The notes: generated from the sequence alone by a model not told the origin. A stretch of 64,000 nt of DNA from Roseibium sp. MMSF_3544 (GCF_030732845.1 NZ_JASHKA010000009.1:124001-188000); one strand, 5' to 3'; shown: positions 1 to 9,793, counted from the stretch's first letter. Numbers and translations: made by a program.

Positions 1-779
1 ACGGCCTTGACGGTTTGCCCGGTTGCTTTGCCGGCCTCATCCAGACTGTCCCGAATGGCATTCACAAGGACCGAACCGACGACAACGCCGTCAGCGTCCT
101 TGCCGATGACCGCGGCCTGATCCGCGGTTTTCACGCCGAACCCAACGGCAACCGGGAGATCGGTGTGGCCCTTGATGCGGTTAACGGCTGCCGTTACCCG
201 GCCCGTATCCGCAATATTGGCACCCGTGATGCCGGTGACGGAGACGTAATAGACGAAACCGGAAGTGTTGGCCAGAACGGCCGGCAAACGCTTGTCATCG
301 GTGGTGGGGGTTGCAAGACGAATGAAATTGAGCCCGGCATCCAGTGCCGGAATACAGAATTCATCGTCAGCTTCTGCCGGGAGGTCGACAATGATGAATC
401 CGTCGACGCCGGCATCCTTGGCAACCTTGGCGAATTTCTTCGGATCGCGGACGTAGATCGGATTGTAGTAACCCATCAAGATGATCGGCGTGTCCTGGTC
501 CCGCTCGCGGAACCGGCGCACCATCTCCAGGGTTTTGTCCATGGTCTGGCCAGCGGCAAGCGCACGCTGGTTGCCAAGCTGGATTGGAACGCCTTCCGCC
601 ATTGGATCGGAAAACGGCATACCGAGCTCGATCACGTCGGCGCCGGCTTCCGGAAGCGCGTTCAAAACCGCCTGGGATGTCTCCAGATCGGGATCACCTG
701 CGGTCACAAAAGTCACCAAGGCAGGCCGGCCTGCGTCGGCACAGGCCTTAAAGCGGCGATCAATACGCGTTTCCGTCAT
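1..779 (-). CDS. trpA: Tryptophan synthase alpha chain (3' end cut by window edge)
   Basis: Cleaves indole-3-glycerol phosphate to indole and glyceraldehyde 3-phosphate in the cytoplasmic TrpA2B2 complex. Reading leftward from ATG at 779, the protein opens [17 protein letters not shown] and holds the family signature [13 protein letters not shown], with the catalytic Glu at residue 51 (E. coli Glu49), and later ILMGYYNPI. About 259 codons are visible; the family is about 270, so only the last residues are missing. A GGGGTGA ribosome site precedes the start. Odd: the residue aligned with E. coli catalytic Asp60 is Glu62 (MAEG instead of the usual MADG). trpB lies more than 1 kb upstream rather than adjacent. 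Confidence 0.95.
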   Translation of the reverse strand, partial: MTETRIDRRFKACADAGRPALVTFVTAGDPDLETSQAVLNALPEAGADVIELGMPFSDPMAEGVPIQLGNQRALAAGQTMDKTLEMVRRFRERDQDTPIILMGYYNPIYVRDPKKFAKVAKDAGVDGFIIVDLPAEADDEFCIPALDAGLNFIRLATPTTDDKRLPAVLANTSGFVYYVSVTGITGANIADTGRVTAAVNRIKGHTDLPVAVGFGVKTADQAAVIGKDADGVVVGSVLVNAIRDSLDEAGKATGQTVKA

Positions 780-793
780 GCAGCTTCACCCCT

Positions 794-810
794 GCCGCGC
801 AACACGCGGC
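794..810. other. Perfect GC hairpin just upstream of trpA
   Basis: GCCGCG and CGCGGC (6 bp) flank a 5-base loop, 15 bases upstream of the trpA start on the minus strand. It may belong to the trpA leader. It has no T-run, so it is not a standard terminator. Confidence 0.35.
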
Positions 811-923
811 CGTTCATGTCAACTTAAACTCAGTGCGATGTAGGGGAGCGGGCAAGCGGATGTCAATCAAGATCGTACCAAACGGGCAAGATGCCCGTCA
901 GACGATCGTTTGCGCGACGGGAA

Positions 924-941
924 CCTGGCCGCACGGCCAGG
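924..941 (-). terminator. Stem-loop after the DUF1127 gene
   Basis: Self-complementary CCTGGCCG-CA-CGGCCAGG lies ten bases past the stop of the DUF1127 gene. It is followed on the minus strand by TTCCC, a weak U-tract, so it could be a weak terminator or an mRNA-stabilising stem. Confidence 0.45.
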
Positions 942-950
942 CTCATCGGT

Positions 951-1118
951 TCAGCGCTTGAAGTGCTTGTTAAAGGTGTAGCTGGAGATGTCTGAGCGAT
1001 CCAGACCAAGCTGCGCAAGTTCGCTGGTGTTCATCCGGTTCAGGCGTTCGAACTCGTTCGCTGCGCGACGAGCAGAGCGGATGTCGCGGACAAAACCTGT
1101 CAGAAGATCGAATTTCAT
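951..1118 (-). CDS. DUF1127 (YjiS-like) small protein, 55 aa
   Basis: A 55-residue basic protein beginning MKFDLLTGFVRDIRSARRA and ending DISSYTFNKHFKR. The pattern of a short amphipathic helix, then RLNRMNTSELAQLGLDRSDI, is that of DUF1127 proteins, which are abundant in alphaproteobacteria. Some family members have been linked to RNA turnover and phosphate or carbon responses, but the molecular role here is unknown. The gene sits between trpB and trpA on the same strand, has a stem-loop directly behind it, and about 260 bases of free upstream DNA that could hold its own promoter. Confidence 0.8.
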   Translation of the reverse strand: MKFDLLTGFVRDIRSARRAANEFERLNRMNTSELAQLGLDRSDISSYTFNKHFKR

Positions 1119-1377
1119 ATCGTTTTCCCTTCATGTCAGATGGACGACTTTGTGGTCCGCCGTCCGTGTCCGAACTTCAACATAAACATTGTTGCAGTGC
1201 ACACAACCGATCGAATTGCATTGCTGCCCTGTCCCTGCGGAATAGCTGGCCAGCGGGACTTGCGGCGTCGATCTCGCGAAATGCATAGCTGGCTTAGCTG
1301 ATGTGCAGATTTTGCAGCTTCCAAAGTGCACAAAGTGCGCTTATGTTGAGACACCAACAAGAACAAAGGAGCTGAAA

Positions 1378-1599
1378 ATGGCCCATTCGCTTTTCGAGCC
1401 TGCTCCCAAACCGCTGCACGAAAAAATCTGGCAGCGGGTCAGGGACCTCAATCTCGGCGCGACCCCACGGGAGATCGCTCATACGGATCCTGCATTACTG
1501 AAACAGGCCGAAACCCTGGACGCTCGCGGCCGTCAGCAACTTTTGCAGGCCGCGCTAACGACCAAGCCGATCGCACCAAATGGAGCCGGACGCCGCTGA
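1378..1599 (+). CDS. Small hypothetical protein, 73 aa
   Basis: Open frame starting ATG at 1378 after an AAAGGAG ribosome site seven bases upstream. It encodes a 73-residue charged soluble protein (MAHSLFEPAPKPLHEKIW...) with no signal peptide or membrane segment. I do not recognise the family. It is divergent from the DUF1127 gene and opposite in strand to the trp genes. The good ribosome site supports a real gene; the short length keeps confidence moderate. Confidence 0.5.
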   Translation: MAHSLFEPAPKPLHEKIWQRVRDLNLGATPREIAHTDPALLKQAETLDARGRQQLLQAALTTKPIAPNGAGRR

Positions 1600-1710
1600 T
1601 GCCCGGCTTTTGTTGAATTGGTCTTGCCAGCCCAATCGGTGGCTTTAAAGACTTTTTCGTCAACTCACCTGGCTACGTTCAGATTGAACGTCAGGGTAGC
1701 CCACAAGCCC

Positions 1711-1820
1711 CGTCATTGCCGGACCTGATCCGGCAATCCATGCCGTGCACTCGCGCCAAAAGTATGTTCTCCAAGCCGGAAGGGTCGCGGCATGGGTCCC
1801 ATGGTCAAGCCATGGGACGA
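1711..1820. repeat. Nested palindromic intergenic repeat
   Basis: A 110-base non-coding element. ATTGCCGGA and TCCGGCAAT form one arm (1715-1737), GTCCCATGG and CCATGGGAC form a perfect 9-bp hairpin (1796-1818), and CCATGCCG (1738-1745) pairs with CGGCATGG (1788-1795). Such nested palindromes resemble the REP/BIME-type repeats scattered between alphaproteobacterial genes. It occupies most of the gap 1600-1932, where no gene is seen. Confidence 0.65.
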
Positions 1821-1877
1821 CCGACAAAACACTACGATCGAAGCACCGCAGACCAGCCGTACGCGCCAGTTTGTTAA

Positions 1878-1909
1878 CAAAAAAGCCGCGCCCTTATCAG
1901 GACGCGGTT
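1878..1909 (-). terminator. Rho-independent terminator of trpB
   Basis: Read on the minus strand, CCGCGTCC and GGGCGCGG form a stem with one G-T pair around a short loop, followed by a run of six T. It lies 24 bases past the trpB stop. It implies that trpFB transcripts end before trpA. Confidence 0.75.
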
Positions 1910-1932
1910 TCGTTTGTTCCAGCTGATCCGGT

Positions 1933-3147
1933 TCAGATGTCGAACCCGAGCATTTGTCCGACAGCAAACACGTCCTTGTCGCCCCGGCCGCACAGATTCA
2001 TGACAAGGATCTGGTCCTTGTCCATCTGGGGCGCCAGCTTGACGACGTGGGCGAGCGCGTGGGACGGCTCCAGTGCCGGAATGATCCCTTCAACCCGCGT
2101 CAGCAACTGGAAAGCTTCCAGGGCTTCATCATCCATGACCGGAACGTATTCAACGCGGCCGATATCCTTGAGCCAGGAGTGCTCAGGTCCGATGCCGGGA
2201 TAATCAAGGCCCGCAGAGATCGAGTGTCCTTCCAGGATCTGACCGTCGCCATCCTGGAGCAGGAACGTGCGATTGCCGTGCAACACGCCCGGCTTTCCGG
2301 CGGTCAGCGATGCGCAGTGTTCTTCGCCTTCAAGCCCGCGGCCACCGGCTTCGACGCCGTAGATCTTCACGTCCTTGTCGTCGAGGAACGGATGGAACAG
2401 GCCAATCGCGTTCGAGCCGCCGCCAACGGCGGCAACGAGCGCATCCGGCAAACGGCCTTCGGCTTCCAGCAACTGCTCGCGCAATTCCCGGCCGATCACC
2501 GACTGGAAGTCACGCACCATTTCCGGATAGGGGTGCGGTCCGGCCGCCGTGCCGATCAGGTAATAGGTGTTTTCGACGTTGGTGACCCAGTCGCGCAGCG
2601 CCTCGTTCATGGCGTCTTTCAGCGTTCCCGCACCCGCCGTGACCGGAACGATCTCGGCACCCAGCAGTTTCATGCGAAAGACGTTCGGCTTCTGACGTTC
2701 GACGTCGGTGGCGCCCATATAAACAACACAGGGCAGACCGAACCTGGCACAGACCGTTGCCGTCGCCACGCCATGCTGTCCAGCGCCGGTTTCGGCAATA
2801 ATACGGGTCTTGCCCATGCGCTTGGCCAACAGGATCTGACCGAGGCAGTTGTTGATCTTGTGCGAACCGGTGTGGTTCAGCTCGTCGCGCTTGAAGTAGA
2901 TCTTTGCGCCGCCAAGCTCTTCCGTCAGCCGCTCGGCGAAATAGAGCGGCGAGGGACGGCCCGTATAGTGCTTGTTCAAGGATTCGATCTCGGCGTGAAA
3001 CTCCGGATCGTTCTTCGCATCCTCGTACTGCTGCTCCAGATCCAGGATCAGCGGCATCAGCGTCTCGGCGACGTAACGGCCACCGAAAATGCCGAAATGC
3101 CCGCGTTCGTCCGGACCGGTCCGGATGCTGTTCGCCATGTCGTTCAC
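1933..3147 (-). CDS. trpB: Tryptophan synthase beta chain
   Basis: PLP enzyme that condenses indole with serine to make tryptophan, in complex with TrpA. The 404-residue length matches the family. The sequence shows the N-terminal [17 protein letters not shown], the PLP lysine in [10 protein letters not shown] (Lys97), and the phosphate-binding GGGSNAIG loop. Start is taken at [11 protein letters not shown]; an in-frame ATG three codons later (3138) is an alternative. It lies 33 bases downstream of trpF and is followed by a terminator, so trpF-trpB form one unit separated from trpA. Confidence 0.97.
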   Translation of the reverse strand: MNDMANSIRTGPDERGHFGIFGGRYVAETLMPLILDLEQQYEDAKNDPEFHAEIESLNKHYTGRPSPLYFAERLTEELGGAKIYFKRDELNHTGSHKINNCLGQILLAKRMGKTRIIAETGAGQHGVATATVCARFGLPCVVYMGATDVERQKPNVFRMKLLGAEIVPVTAGAGTLKDAMNEALRDWVTNVENTYYLIGTAAGPHPYPEMVRDFQSVIGRELREQLLEAEGRLPDALVAAVGGGSNAIGLFHPFLDDKDVKIYGVEAGGRGLEGEEHCASLTAGKPGVLHGNRTFLLQDGDGQILEGHSISAGLDYPGIGPEHSWLKDIGRVEYVPVMDDEALEAFQLLTRVEGIIPALEPSHALAHVVKLAPQMDKDQILVMNLCGRGDKDVFAVGQMLGFDI

Positions 3148-3180
3148 GCGTCTACTCCTTAAGCCGGAAATCTCCGGAAA

Positions 3181-3825
3181 TCAGGCGCTTTTGGCCGCCG
3201 CCAGAAAAGCGCGAATAAGTTCACTGTCTTTGACGCCCTTCTCCCGCTCAACTCCGGAAGACACATCAACCGCCCTGACCCCGCTCTGCCGGATGGCCTC
3301 GGCAACATTCGTCGGATCGAGCCCCCCGGACAGAAGGAAGGGCTTTTTGAGCTCTATATCCTTCAGCAGCTTCCAGTCATAGGAGACGCCGTTGCCGCCA
3401 GGCAGCTCTGACCCCTTGGGTGGTTTGGCGTCAAACAGGATCCAGTCGGCTACAATAGCGTAGTAATCGGCCTGTTCCAGATCCTCCCGTTCAGAAACGG
3501 AAATCGCCTTCATCACCCTGGCTCCCTGCATCACCTTGGCCGCAGCCAAGGCTTCGGGCGCTTCTGAGCCGTGAAACTGGATAATATCCGGGTTCACCAG
3601 TTCCCTGATCCGCGACAATCCGTCCGGGTCCATGTTCACGGTCACCGCAACGATTTCGGCCTTCCCGCGCGCCATGTCCGCCAGCTTGCAAGCCTCGCTG
3701 AGCGAGACGTGCCTCGGGCTCTTGGGAAAGAACATCAGGCCGACCATGTCCGCCCCGGCGTCCAGCGCGGCTTCCATGGTCTCCTCGGTCGACAAACCGC
3801 AGATCTTGACTTGGATATCAGACAT
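3181..3825 (-). CDS. trpF: Phosphoribosylanthranilate isomerase
   Basis: Catalyses the Amadori rearrangement of phosphoribosylanthranilate to CdRP, the third step of tryptophan synthesis, as a cytoplasmic (beta/alpha)8 barrel. The 214-residue protein starts MSDIQVKICGLS, with catalytic Cys9 in KICG and the general acid Asp132 in ILFDAKPP. The strand-end motifs VGLMFFPKSPRHV, QFHGSE and LLSGGLDP are as expected. First gene of the trpF-trpB pair, in the order usual for alphaproteobacteria. The leader of about 200 bases overlaps a repeat element. Confidence 0.96.
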   Translation of the reverse strand: MSDIQVKICGLSTEETMEAALDAGADMVGLMFFPKSPRHVSLSEACKLADMARGKAEIVAVTVNMDPDGLSRIRELVNPDIIQFHGSEAPEALAAAKVMQGARVMKAISVSEREDLEQADYYAIVADWILFDAKPPKGSELPGGNGVSYDWKLLKDIELKKPFLLSGGLDPTNVAEAIRQSGVRAVDVSSGVEREKGVKDSELIRAFLAAAKSA

Positions 3826-3903
3826 GGGATCGAGGTATCGCCGGTGCGGAAGAGTTTGTCAAAAGGGGATTTTGAACTCTTGCCGCGTCGCCCTTTGCCT
3901 CTC

Positions 3904-3950
3904 CATCGTCATCCCGGCCAAGCAGAGCGCAGAGCCGGGATCGGAGAGCC
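3904..3950. repeat. Intergenic palindromic repeat, copy 1
   Basis: A 47-base unit beginning CATCGTCATCCCGG with inverted arms ATCCCGGC (3911-3918) and GCCGGGAT (3934-3941). It matches the unit at 4421-4467 in the same orientation at about 43 of 47 positions. A further inverted-looking tail (GATCCCGGATCGTCGC...) follows at about 3994-4028. The repeat lies directly downstream of the GIY-YIG gene. Confidence 0.75.
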
Positions 3951-4039
3951 GTGGAATCAAGTCTTGAAACAACCATCCGCTACACGGCGCGCCGATCCCG
4001 GATCGTCGCTTCGCTGCGTCCGGAATGATGGCGAAAGGG

Positions 4040-4345
4040 CTAGTTGTTTAAAGTCAGGTAGAGATCTTCCCAATCGGGATTCATTTTTTCAATCAATTCA
4101 AACTTCCAGCGCCGGCGCCATCTCTTGATCTGCTTCTCTCTCGTGATTGCGGCGGGTATCTCGGAATGGATTTCATACCAAACGAGGGTCTTCGTACCGT
4201 ACTTTTCCGAAAAACCTTCGAGCAGTCCTTCACGGTGTTCGTATATGCGGCGTACAAGATCAGTGGTCACCCCTGTGTAGAGCGTTTCATAAGGTCGTGA
4301 CGCGAGAATGTAGACCCAAGCCGTCAACTCAACAGTCCAGTACAT
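4040..4345 (-). CDS. GIY-YIG nuclease superfamily protein
   Basis: A 101-residue protein consisting of a single GIY-YIG domain: WVYILASRP...TLYTGVTTDL (the YIL...YTG version of the motif), followed by the Arg-containing helix VRRIYEHREG and the conserved EKQIKRWRRRWK. It belongs to the short YhbQ/UPF0213-like branch, whose cellular role is not settled. The gene is flanked on both sides by copies of one palindromic repeat, unlike its neighbours. It is placed between trpF and the malic enzyme without operon links. Confidence 0.85.
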   Translation of the reverse strand: MYWTVELTAWVYILASRPYETLYTGVTTDLVRRIYEHREGLLEGFSEKYGTKTLVWYEIHSEIPAAITREKQIKRWRRRWKFELIEKMNPDWEDLYLTLNN

Positions 4346-4420
4346 AGCAAAAGTCTATGGCGCCCCGGTCCCGGATCTCCTTTCAGTCGTCCGGGATGAC
4401 CAACGACAGTTTGTTTTGAC

Positions 4421-4467
4421 CATCGTAATCCCGGCCAAGCGGAGCGTAGAGCCGGGACCGGAGAGCC
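4421..4467. repeat. Intergenic palindromic repeat, copy 2
   Basis: CATCGTAATCCCGGCCAAGC followed by GAGCC-GGGACC arms; about 43 of 47 bases equal copy 1 at 3904-3950. It lies 75 bases upstream of the GIY-YIG start, so the two copies are direct repeats bracketing that gene. Confidence 0.75.
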
Positions 4468-4492
4468 ACAAACTCGGCATTAAGATACGTCC

Positions 4493-6775
4493 TCAAGACA
4501 CGTTGAACGCCGCGATGGCGGCCATGTTGACGATGTCGCTGTCCTTGGCGCCAATGGGCAGGATCTGGATCGACTTGTCGAAACCGGTCAGCAGGGGCCC
4601 GATCACAGTGGCGCCGCCGAGTTCCTGAAGCATCTTGGTGGAGATCGAAGCCGAGTGGAATGCCGGCATGACCAGAACGTTGGCCGGGCCCGACAAACGG
4701 CAGAACGGGTAGGCGGCCATCCGGTCCATGTTGAGCGCAACGTCGGCCGCCATGTCGCCGTCATACTCGAAATCCACGCGCCGCCGGTCGAGGATCTTGA
4801 CCGCCTCGATAACCTTCTCCGACCGTTCGCCCCTTGGATGGCCGAAGGTGGAATAGGCCAGCATGGCGACCCGTGGCTCGTAGCCGAGCTTGCGGGCGAC
4901 ATGTGCTGCTTCTTCTGCAATATCGGCCAGTTCTTCCGAATTCGGCATGTCGATCACCGCCGTATCGGCAATCAGAACGGTGCGTCCCCTGACCAAGGCA
5001 AGCGAGACACCGATGATCCGGTGGCCCGGTTTCGGGTCAATCGTCGCTTTGACCGTATCAAGTGCAACGGAATAGTTCCGCGTCAGGCCGGTCACCATTG
5101 CATCGGCATCGCCGCGTGCCACCATGATCGCACCCCAGTAGTTCCGGTCGTTGTTGACCATGCGCTGACAATCGCGCAGCAGGTAACCATTGCGCTGCAA
5201 ACGGCCGTAAAGATACTGCGCATAGTCAGCATTCCGATCCGAAAGGCGGGCATTCTGAATAGAGACACCGGGCCGGTCGATGTCGACACCAGCCTGCTCC
5301 GCCATGGTTTTGATTTCGTCTTCCCGGCCGATCAGGATTGCAGCGCCCAGGCCCTGGGCGACAAAGGCGGCGGCGGCGCGGATGACCGGCTCCTCCTCCC
5401 CTTCGGCAAAGACAACCCGCTTCGGCTGCTGGCGGACCTTCGTGAAAATACGCTGCAGGGTTCCGGCGATCGGATCGCGCCGCGCGGACAGCTGATGCGT
5501 GTAGGCTTCCATGTCGACGATCGGACGCTTGGCGACGCCTGAATCCATGGCGGCCTGCGCGACGGCGGGCGGGATGGCGGAAATCAGACGCGGATCAAAC
5601 GGGACCGGGATGATGTATTCCGGGCCGAATTTCGGGCGGTTGCCACGATAGGCCGCTGCCACTTCATCGGGCACCTCCTCACGGGCCAATTCCGCCAGCG
5701 CCTGGGCACAGGCAACCTTCATTTCGTCGTTGATGGTGGTCGCGTGTACATCGAGCGCGCCGCGGAAAATATAAGGGAACCCGAGCACGTTGTTGACCTG
5801 GTTCGGATAATCCGACCGGCCGGTCGCCACGATGGCATCGTCGCGCACTTCGGCGGCTTCTTCCGGCGTGATTTCCGGATCCGGGTTGGCCATGGCAAAA
5901 ATGATCGGGTTCGGCGCCATGACACGCAGCATGTCCGGCGTCAGGGCGCCCTTGACCGAGACGCCCAGGAAGACATCGGCACCCTTCATGGCATCGTAGA
6001 GCGAGCGGTTGCTGGTCTCGATGGCATGCGCCGACTTCCACTGGTTCATGCCCTCAGAACGGCCTTTGTAAATCACGCCCTTGGTGTCGCAAAGCGTGAC
6101 GTTTTCGTGCGGAACGCCCATGGCTTTCACCAGTTCGATACAGGCAATGCCCGCCGCGCCGGCCCCGTTGCACACCACCTTGGTGTCCTTCAAGTCCCGC
6201 CCCGTCAGATGCAACGCGTTGAAAAGACCCGCCGCTGCGATGATTGCCGTGCCGTGCTGATCGTCATGAAAGACCGGGATATCCATCAACTCGCGCAGGC
6301 GCTGCTCGATGATGAAACAGTCCGGTGCCTTGATGTCTTCCAGGTTGATGCCGCCGAAGGACGGCCCGAGGTAGCGCACCGAATTGATGAATTCCTCAAC
6401 GTCCTGGGTGTCCACTTCAAGGTCGATTGAATCGACATCCGCAAACCGCTTGAAAAGGACGGACTTGCCCTCCATCACCGGTTTGGATGCAAGGGCACCG
6501 AGGTTTCCAAGACCCAGGATGGCTGAACCATTGGAGATCACTGCGACAAGATTACCCTTGGTGGTGTAATCGTAGGCCCGGCTTGGGTCGTCCGCGATTG
6601 CCAGGACAGGGACCGCCACACCGGGGGAATAGGCCAGTGACAGATCGCGTTGCGTTGCCATCGGTTTGGTCGGTGTGACTTCCAGTTTGCCGGGCCGGCC
6701 TTGCTGGTGAAATTGCAATGCTTCCTGGTCGGTGAAGCTGATACTTGTTTTTGACGAAGACTTGTCAGTGGACAT
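4493..6775 (-). CDS. maeB: NADP-dependent malic enzyme with C-terminal phosphotransacetylase-like domain
   Basis: Oxidatively decarboxylates malate to pyruvate, yielding NADPH for biosynthesis. The 760-residue protein has an N-terminal malic domain (SLAYSPGVAVPV, FHDDQHGTAII), an NAD(P)-binding domain (VVCNGAGAAGIACIEL), and from about residue 430 a region resembling phosphotransacetylase (RVVFAEGEEEPVIRAA, VLVMPAFHSASIS) that is regulatory in MaeB-type enzymes. Start is chosen at MSTDKSSSK (6775), after an AGAGGAAA ribosome site; the open frame extends nine codons further. It stands alone, divergent from mutS. Confidence 0.95.
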   Translation of the reverse strand: MSTDKSSSKTSISFTDQEALQFHQQGRPGKLEVTPTKPMATQRDLSLAYSPGVAVPVLAIADDPSRAYDYTTKGNLVAVISNGSAILGLGNLGALASKPVMEGKSVLFKRFADVDSIDLEVDTQDVEEFINSVRYLGPSFGGINLEDIKAPDCFIIEQRLRELMDIPVFHDDQHGTAIIAAAGLFNALHLTGRDLKDTKVVCNGAGAAGIACIELVKAMGVPHENVTLCDTKGVIYKGRSEGMNQWKSAHAIETSNRSLYDAMKGADVFLGVSVKGALTPDMLRVMAPNPIIFAMANPDPEITPEEAAEVRDDAIVATGRSDYPNQVNNVLGFPYIFRGALDVHATTINDEMKVACAQALAELAREEVPDEVAAAYRGNRPKFGPEYIIPVPFDPRLISAIPPAVAQAAMDSGVAKRPIVDMEAYTHQLSARRDPIAGTLQRIFTKVRQQPKRVVFAEGEEEPVIRAAAAFVAQGLGAAILIGREDEIKTMAEQAGVDIDRPGVSIQNARLSDRNADYAQYLYGRLQRNGYLLRDCQRMVNNDRNYWGAIMVARGDADAMVTGLTRNYSVALDTVKATIDPKPGHRIIGVSLALVRGRTVLIADTAVIDMPNSEELADIAEEAAHVARKLGYEPRVAMLAYSTFGHPRGERSEKVIEAVKILDRRRVDFEYDGDMAADVALNMDRMAAYPFCRLSGPANVLVMPAFHSASISTKMLQELGGATVIGPLLTGFDKSIQILPIGAKDSDIVNMAAIAAFNVS

Positions 6776-6910
6776 GGCGCGGGCGTTTCCTCTCGGTCGC
6801 ACTTCTTAACGAGGCGGGACCCTGACCTTATCCCCTGGAAAATGAAGCCTCAAGCGCGGAAGCCATAACCCTTTTGTGGAATGGCGGGCGAGGTTTGCTA
6901 CGTATTTATC

Positions 6911-9625
6911 ATGAGTGGACAGAGCGCGCAGAAAGCGGCCCCGGCCGACCAGAAGGTCACGCCGATGATGGCCCAGTATATCGAGATCAAGACGGCCAGC
7001 CCGGACAGCCTCCTGTTTTACCGGATGGGTGATTTCTACGAGCTGTTCTTTGACGATGCGGAAATTGCGTCCCAGGCGCTCGGTATCACGCTCACCAAGC
7101 GCGGCAAACACCAGGGTGCCGATATCCCGATGTGCGGCGTACCTGTCCACGCAGCCGACGACTACCTTCAGAAACTGATCGCCAAAGGTCACCGGGTTTC
7201 CGTCTGCGAACAGACCGAAGATCCGGCGGAAGCCAAAAAGCGCGGGTCCAAATCCGTCGTCCGCCGGGACGTCGTCCGGCTGGTGACACCGGGAACGCTG
7301 ACGGAAGAACGCCTTCTGGACGCAGGCGCCAACAACTTTCTGATGGCGCTGACAAGGCTGAGGGGTGGATCGCTCGCCGGCGATGCCGTTTACGGTCTTG
7401 CCTGGATCGACATGTCCACGGGCTCGTTTCAAGTGTCGGAAACCGATCAGCAACGGCTTGCAGCCGATCTTGCGCAGGTGTCGCCGCAGGAACTGATTCT
7501 GGCGGACACGCTGTTGCAAGAAGGCGAGCTTCGCCTGATCGCCGAACAATCGGGCAGCGCGCTGTCACCTGTTCCGCGCGCCTTTTTCGACAGCTCCACC
7601 GCAACCGACCGCCTGGCGCACTATTTCGGCGTGAAGACGCTCGACGGGTTCGGCACCTTCAGCCGGGCGGAACTTTCAGCCGCTGCCGGGATCTTATCCT
7701 ATATCGAGCGAACCCAGCTCGGCGAACGTCCACCGCTCGACCCGCCCGTGCGCGAGGCCGGTGCAGGACGCATGCTGATCGACCCGGCGACACGCGCCAA
7801 TCTTGAACTCTCACGAACGCTCTCCGGCGAAAAGCAGGGGTCACTGCTTGCAATGATTGACCGGACCGTGACAGGCGGCGGATCCCGCTTGCTGGCAAGC
7901 CGTCTTGCCGGACCGCTTGTCAATGTCGATGCAATTCATCACCGTCACGATGCCGTCGCCTTTTTTCTCACCAACGAAATCAGACGCGAAGGCCTGCGCC
8001 AGACACTGAAAGGTGCACCGGATATGGCCCGGGCGCTCTCGCGCATTGCCCTTAACCGGGGCGGTCCGCGCGATATCCTGGCAATCGCGCAGGGGCTTGC
8101 CGCAGCGCGGGCTGGTTTCGAACAGACGAACGCTGGAGACATTCCGGCTGAAATCGCCGCCGCCCGCACCAGTCTCGAACAGGCCCCGCATGAGCTCGGC
8201 ACCGAGCTTGTCTCGGCGATCAAGGAGGAGCCGCCGCTTCTGAAGCGGGACGGTGGGTTTGTCGCGACCGGATACAACGCCGACCTTGATGAGCTACGCT
8301 CCTTGCGCGACGAAAGCCGCAAAGTCATCGCCAGACTGCAGGCAGAGTATTCCGAAGAGCTCGGCCTTCGCTCGTTGAAGATCAAGCACAACAATGTGCT
8401 CGGCTGGTTCATCGAAGCGCCAACCGCCCAGACGGAGAAGCTGACAGCCGATCCGGCACGCTTCATTCACCGGCAGACCATGGCCGGCGCGATGCGGTTC
8501 ACAACGACGGAACTTGCGGATCTGGAATCGAAGATCGCCAGCGCCGGGGAACGGGCGCTCGCTATTGAACTTGAGATCTTCGAGCAGCTTGCCCAGGCGA
8601 TCATCGACAGCGGCGAGGCCATCAAGGCGGCTGCCCAGGGTCTCAGCATCCTGGACGTTTCCGCAGCGCTGGCAAAACTGGCGCAGGACGAGAACTATGC
8701 GAGGCCGGTCGTCGACGACAGCCGCGCTTTCGAGATCAAGGGTGGCCGTCATCCGGTCGTCGAACAGGCATTGCGGATATCCGGCGGCGACAGCTTTGTC
8801 GCCAATGACGCAGATCTCGGTCCGGTCAATTCGGAAGAAATCGGTCATATCTGGCTGATCACCGGACCGAACATGGCTGGTAAATCAACGTTCCTGCGCC
8901 AGAACGCGCTGATTGCCGTGCTTGCACAGATGGGCGGATTTGTCCCGGCAGATGAAGCCCATATCGGCGTGGTCGACCGGCTGTTTTCACGCGTCGGCGC
9001 TGCTGACGACCTTGCCCGCGGCCGGTCGACGTTCATGGTCGAAATGGTCGAAACAGCTGCCATTCTCAACCAAGCGGGCGATCGCTCGCTGGTGATCCTC
9101 GATGAAATCGGACGCGGCACGGCGACCTTCGACGGATTGTCGATTGCCTGGGCGACGATCGAGCATCTGCATGAGGTGAACAAATCACGCGCCCTGTTTG
9201 CGACCCACTACCACGAGCTGACGGCGCTCTCGGCCAAACTCGACCGGCTCTACAACGCCACCGTCTCGGTAAAGGAATGGAATGGCGAGGTCATTTTCCT
9301 GCATGAGATCGTGCCCGGTGCTGCGGACCGGTCCTACGGCATCCAGGTGGCCAAGCTTGCCGGCTTGCCGGCGACAGTCGTCGAGCGTTCGAAGCAGGTT
9401 CTCGGCCAGTTGGAAGAGCAAGACCGGCGATCGCCTGCGGAAAGCCTGATCGACGAATTGCCGCTCTTTGCCAGTGTCGCGCCGCCGCCGCCCAGCGCGC
9501 AGGCGGTGCAGGTCAAGGTCAATCCGGTGCTTGAAGCGCTCGCGGAATGCGATCCCGACGACATGACCCCGCGCGAAGCCCTCGAAGCGCTCTACAGGCT
9601 CAAGACGTTGAAATCAGAAGAGTAA
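6911..9625 (+). CDS. mutS: DNA mismatch repair protein MutS
   Basis: Recognises base mismatches and small loops and starts mismatch repair with MutL. The 904-residue protein carries the mismatch-wedge motif GDFYE (Phe42, Glu44), connector and lever domains, the Walker A loop GPNMAGKST near residue 652, Walker [12 protein letters not shown], and the helix-turn-helix tail. Start is taken at [15 protein letters not shown]; ten codons upstream are also open but begin at a less likely position. Divergent from maeB, no partner gene nearby. Confidence 0.97.
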   Translation: MSGQSAQKAAPADQKVTPMMAQYIEIKTASPDSLLFYRMGDFYELFFDDAEIASQALGITLTKRGKHQGADIPMCGVPVHAADDYLQKLIAKGHRVSVCEQTEDPAEAKKRGSKSVVRRDVVRLVTPGTLTEERLLDAGANNFLMALTRLRGGSLAGDAVYGLAWIDMSTGSFQVSETDQQRLAADLAQVSPQELILADTLLQEGELRLIAEQSGSALSPVPRAFFDSSTATDRLAHYFGVKTLDGFGTFSRAELSAAAGILSYIERTQLGERPPLDPPVREAGAGRMLIDPATRANLELSRTLSGEKQGSLLAMIDRTVTGGGSRLLASRLAGPLVNVDAIHHRHDAVAFFLTNEIRREGLRQTLKGAPDMARALSRIALNRGGPRDILAIAQGLAAARAGFEQTNAGDIPAEIAAARTSLEQAPHELGTELVSAIKEEPPLLKRDGGFVATGYNADLDELRSLRDESRKVIARLQAEYSEELGLRSLKIKHNNVLGWFIEAPTAQTEKLTADPARFIHRQTMAGAMRFTTTELADLESKIASAGERALAIELEIFEQLAQAIIDSGEAIKAAAQGLSILDVSAALAKLAQDENYARPVVDDSRAFEIKGGRHPVVEQALRISGGDSFVANDADLGPVNSEEIGHIWLITGPNMAGKSTFLRQNALIAVLAQMGGFVPADEAHIGVVDRLFSRVGAADDLARGRSTFMVEMVETAAILNQAGDRSLVILDEIGRGTATFDGLSIAWATIEHLHEVNKSRALFATHYHELTALSAKLDRLYNATVSVKEWNGEVIFLHEIVPGAADRSYGIQVAKLAGLPATVVERSKQVLGQLEEQDRRSPAESLIDELPLFASVAPPPPSAQAVQVKVNPVLEALAECDPDDMTPREALEALYRLKTLKSEE

Positions 9626-9648
9626 TTTTCTCCTTCACCACCCACCGT

Positions 9649-9754
9649 CCTCATCCTGAGGAAGCGCATAGCGCTGTCTCGAAGGATGGGCGACAGACGC
9701 CACGACAAGCGGCCATCCTTCGAGACGGACCTGACGGCCCTCCTCAGGATGAGG
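9649..9754. repeat. Large inverted repeat of the CATCCTGAGG type
   Basis: The left arm (CCTCATCCTGAGG then GCGCTGTCTCGAAGGATGG) and the right arm (CCATCCTTCGAGAC then CCTCCTCAGGATGAGG) are near-complementary, giving a long hairpin between mutS and the convergent DUF2244 gene. The same unit recurs at 32662-32793. It could also act as a two-way transcript end. Confidence 0.8.
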
Positions 9755-9793
9755 TCATGTTCGTCCGCGATTTTACGAAAGAGAGCCGTTGCC

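Noticed and set aside
15..827. A 270-codon plus-strand frame over the trpA region
   Set aside because: It is the opposite-strand shadow of trpA, whose signature motifs are clear on the minus strand.
1954..3162. A 402-codon plus-strand frame opposite trpB
   Set aside because: It has no family features, and its whole length is antisense to trpB.
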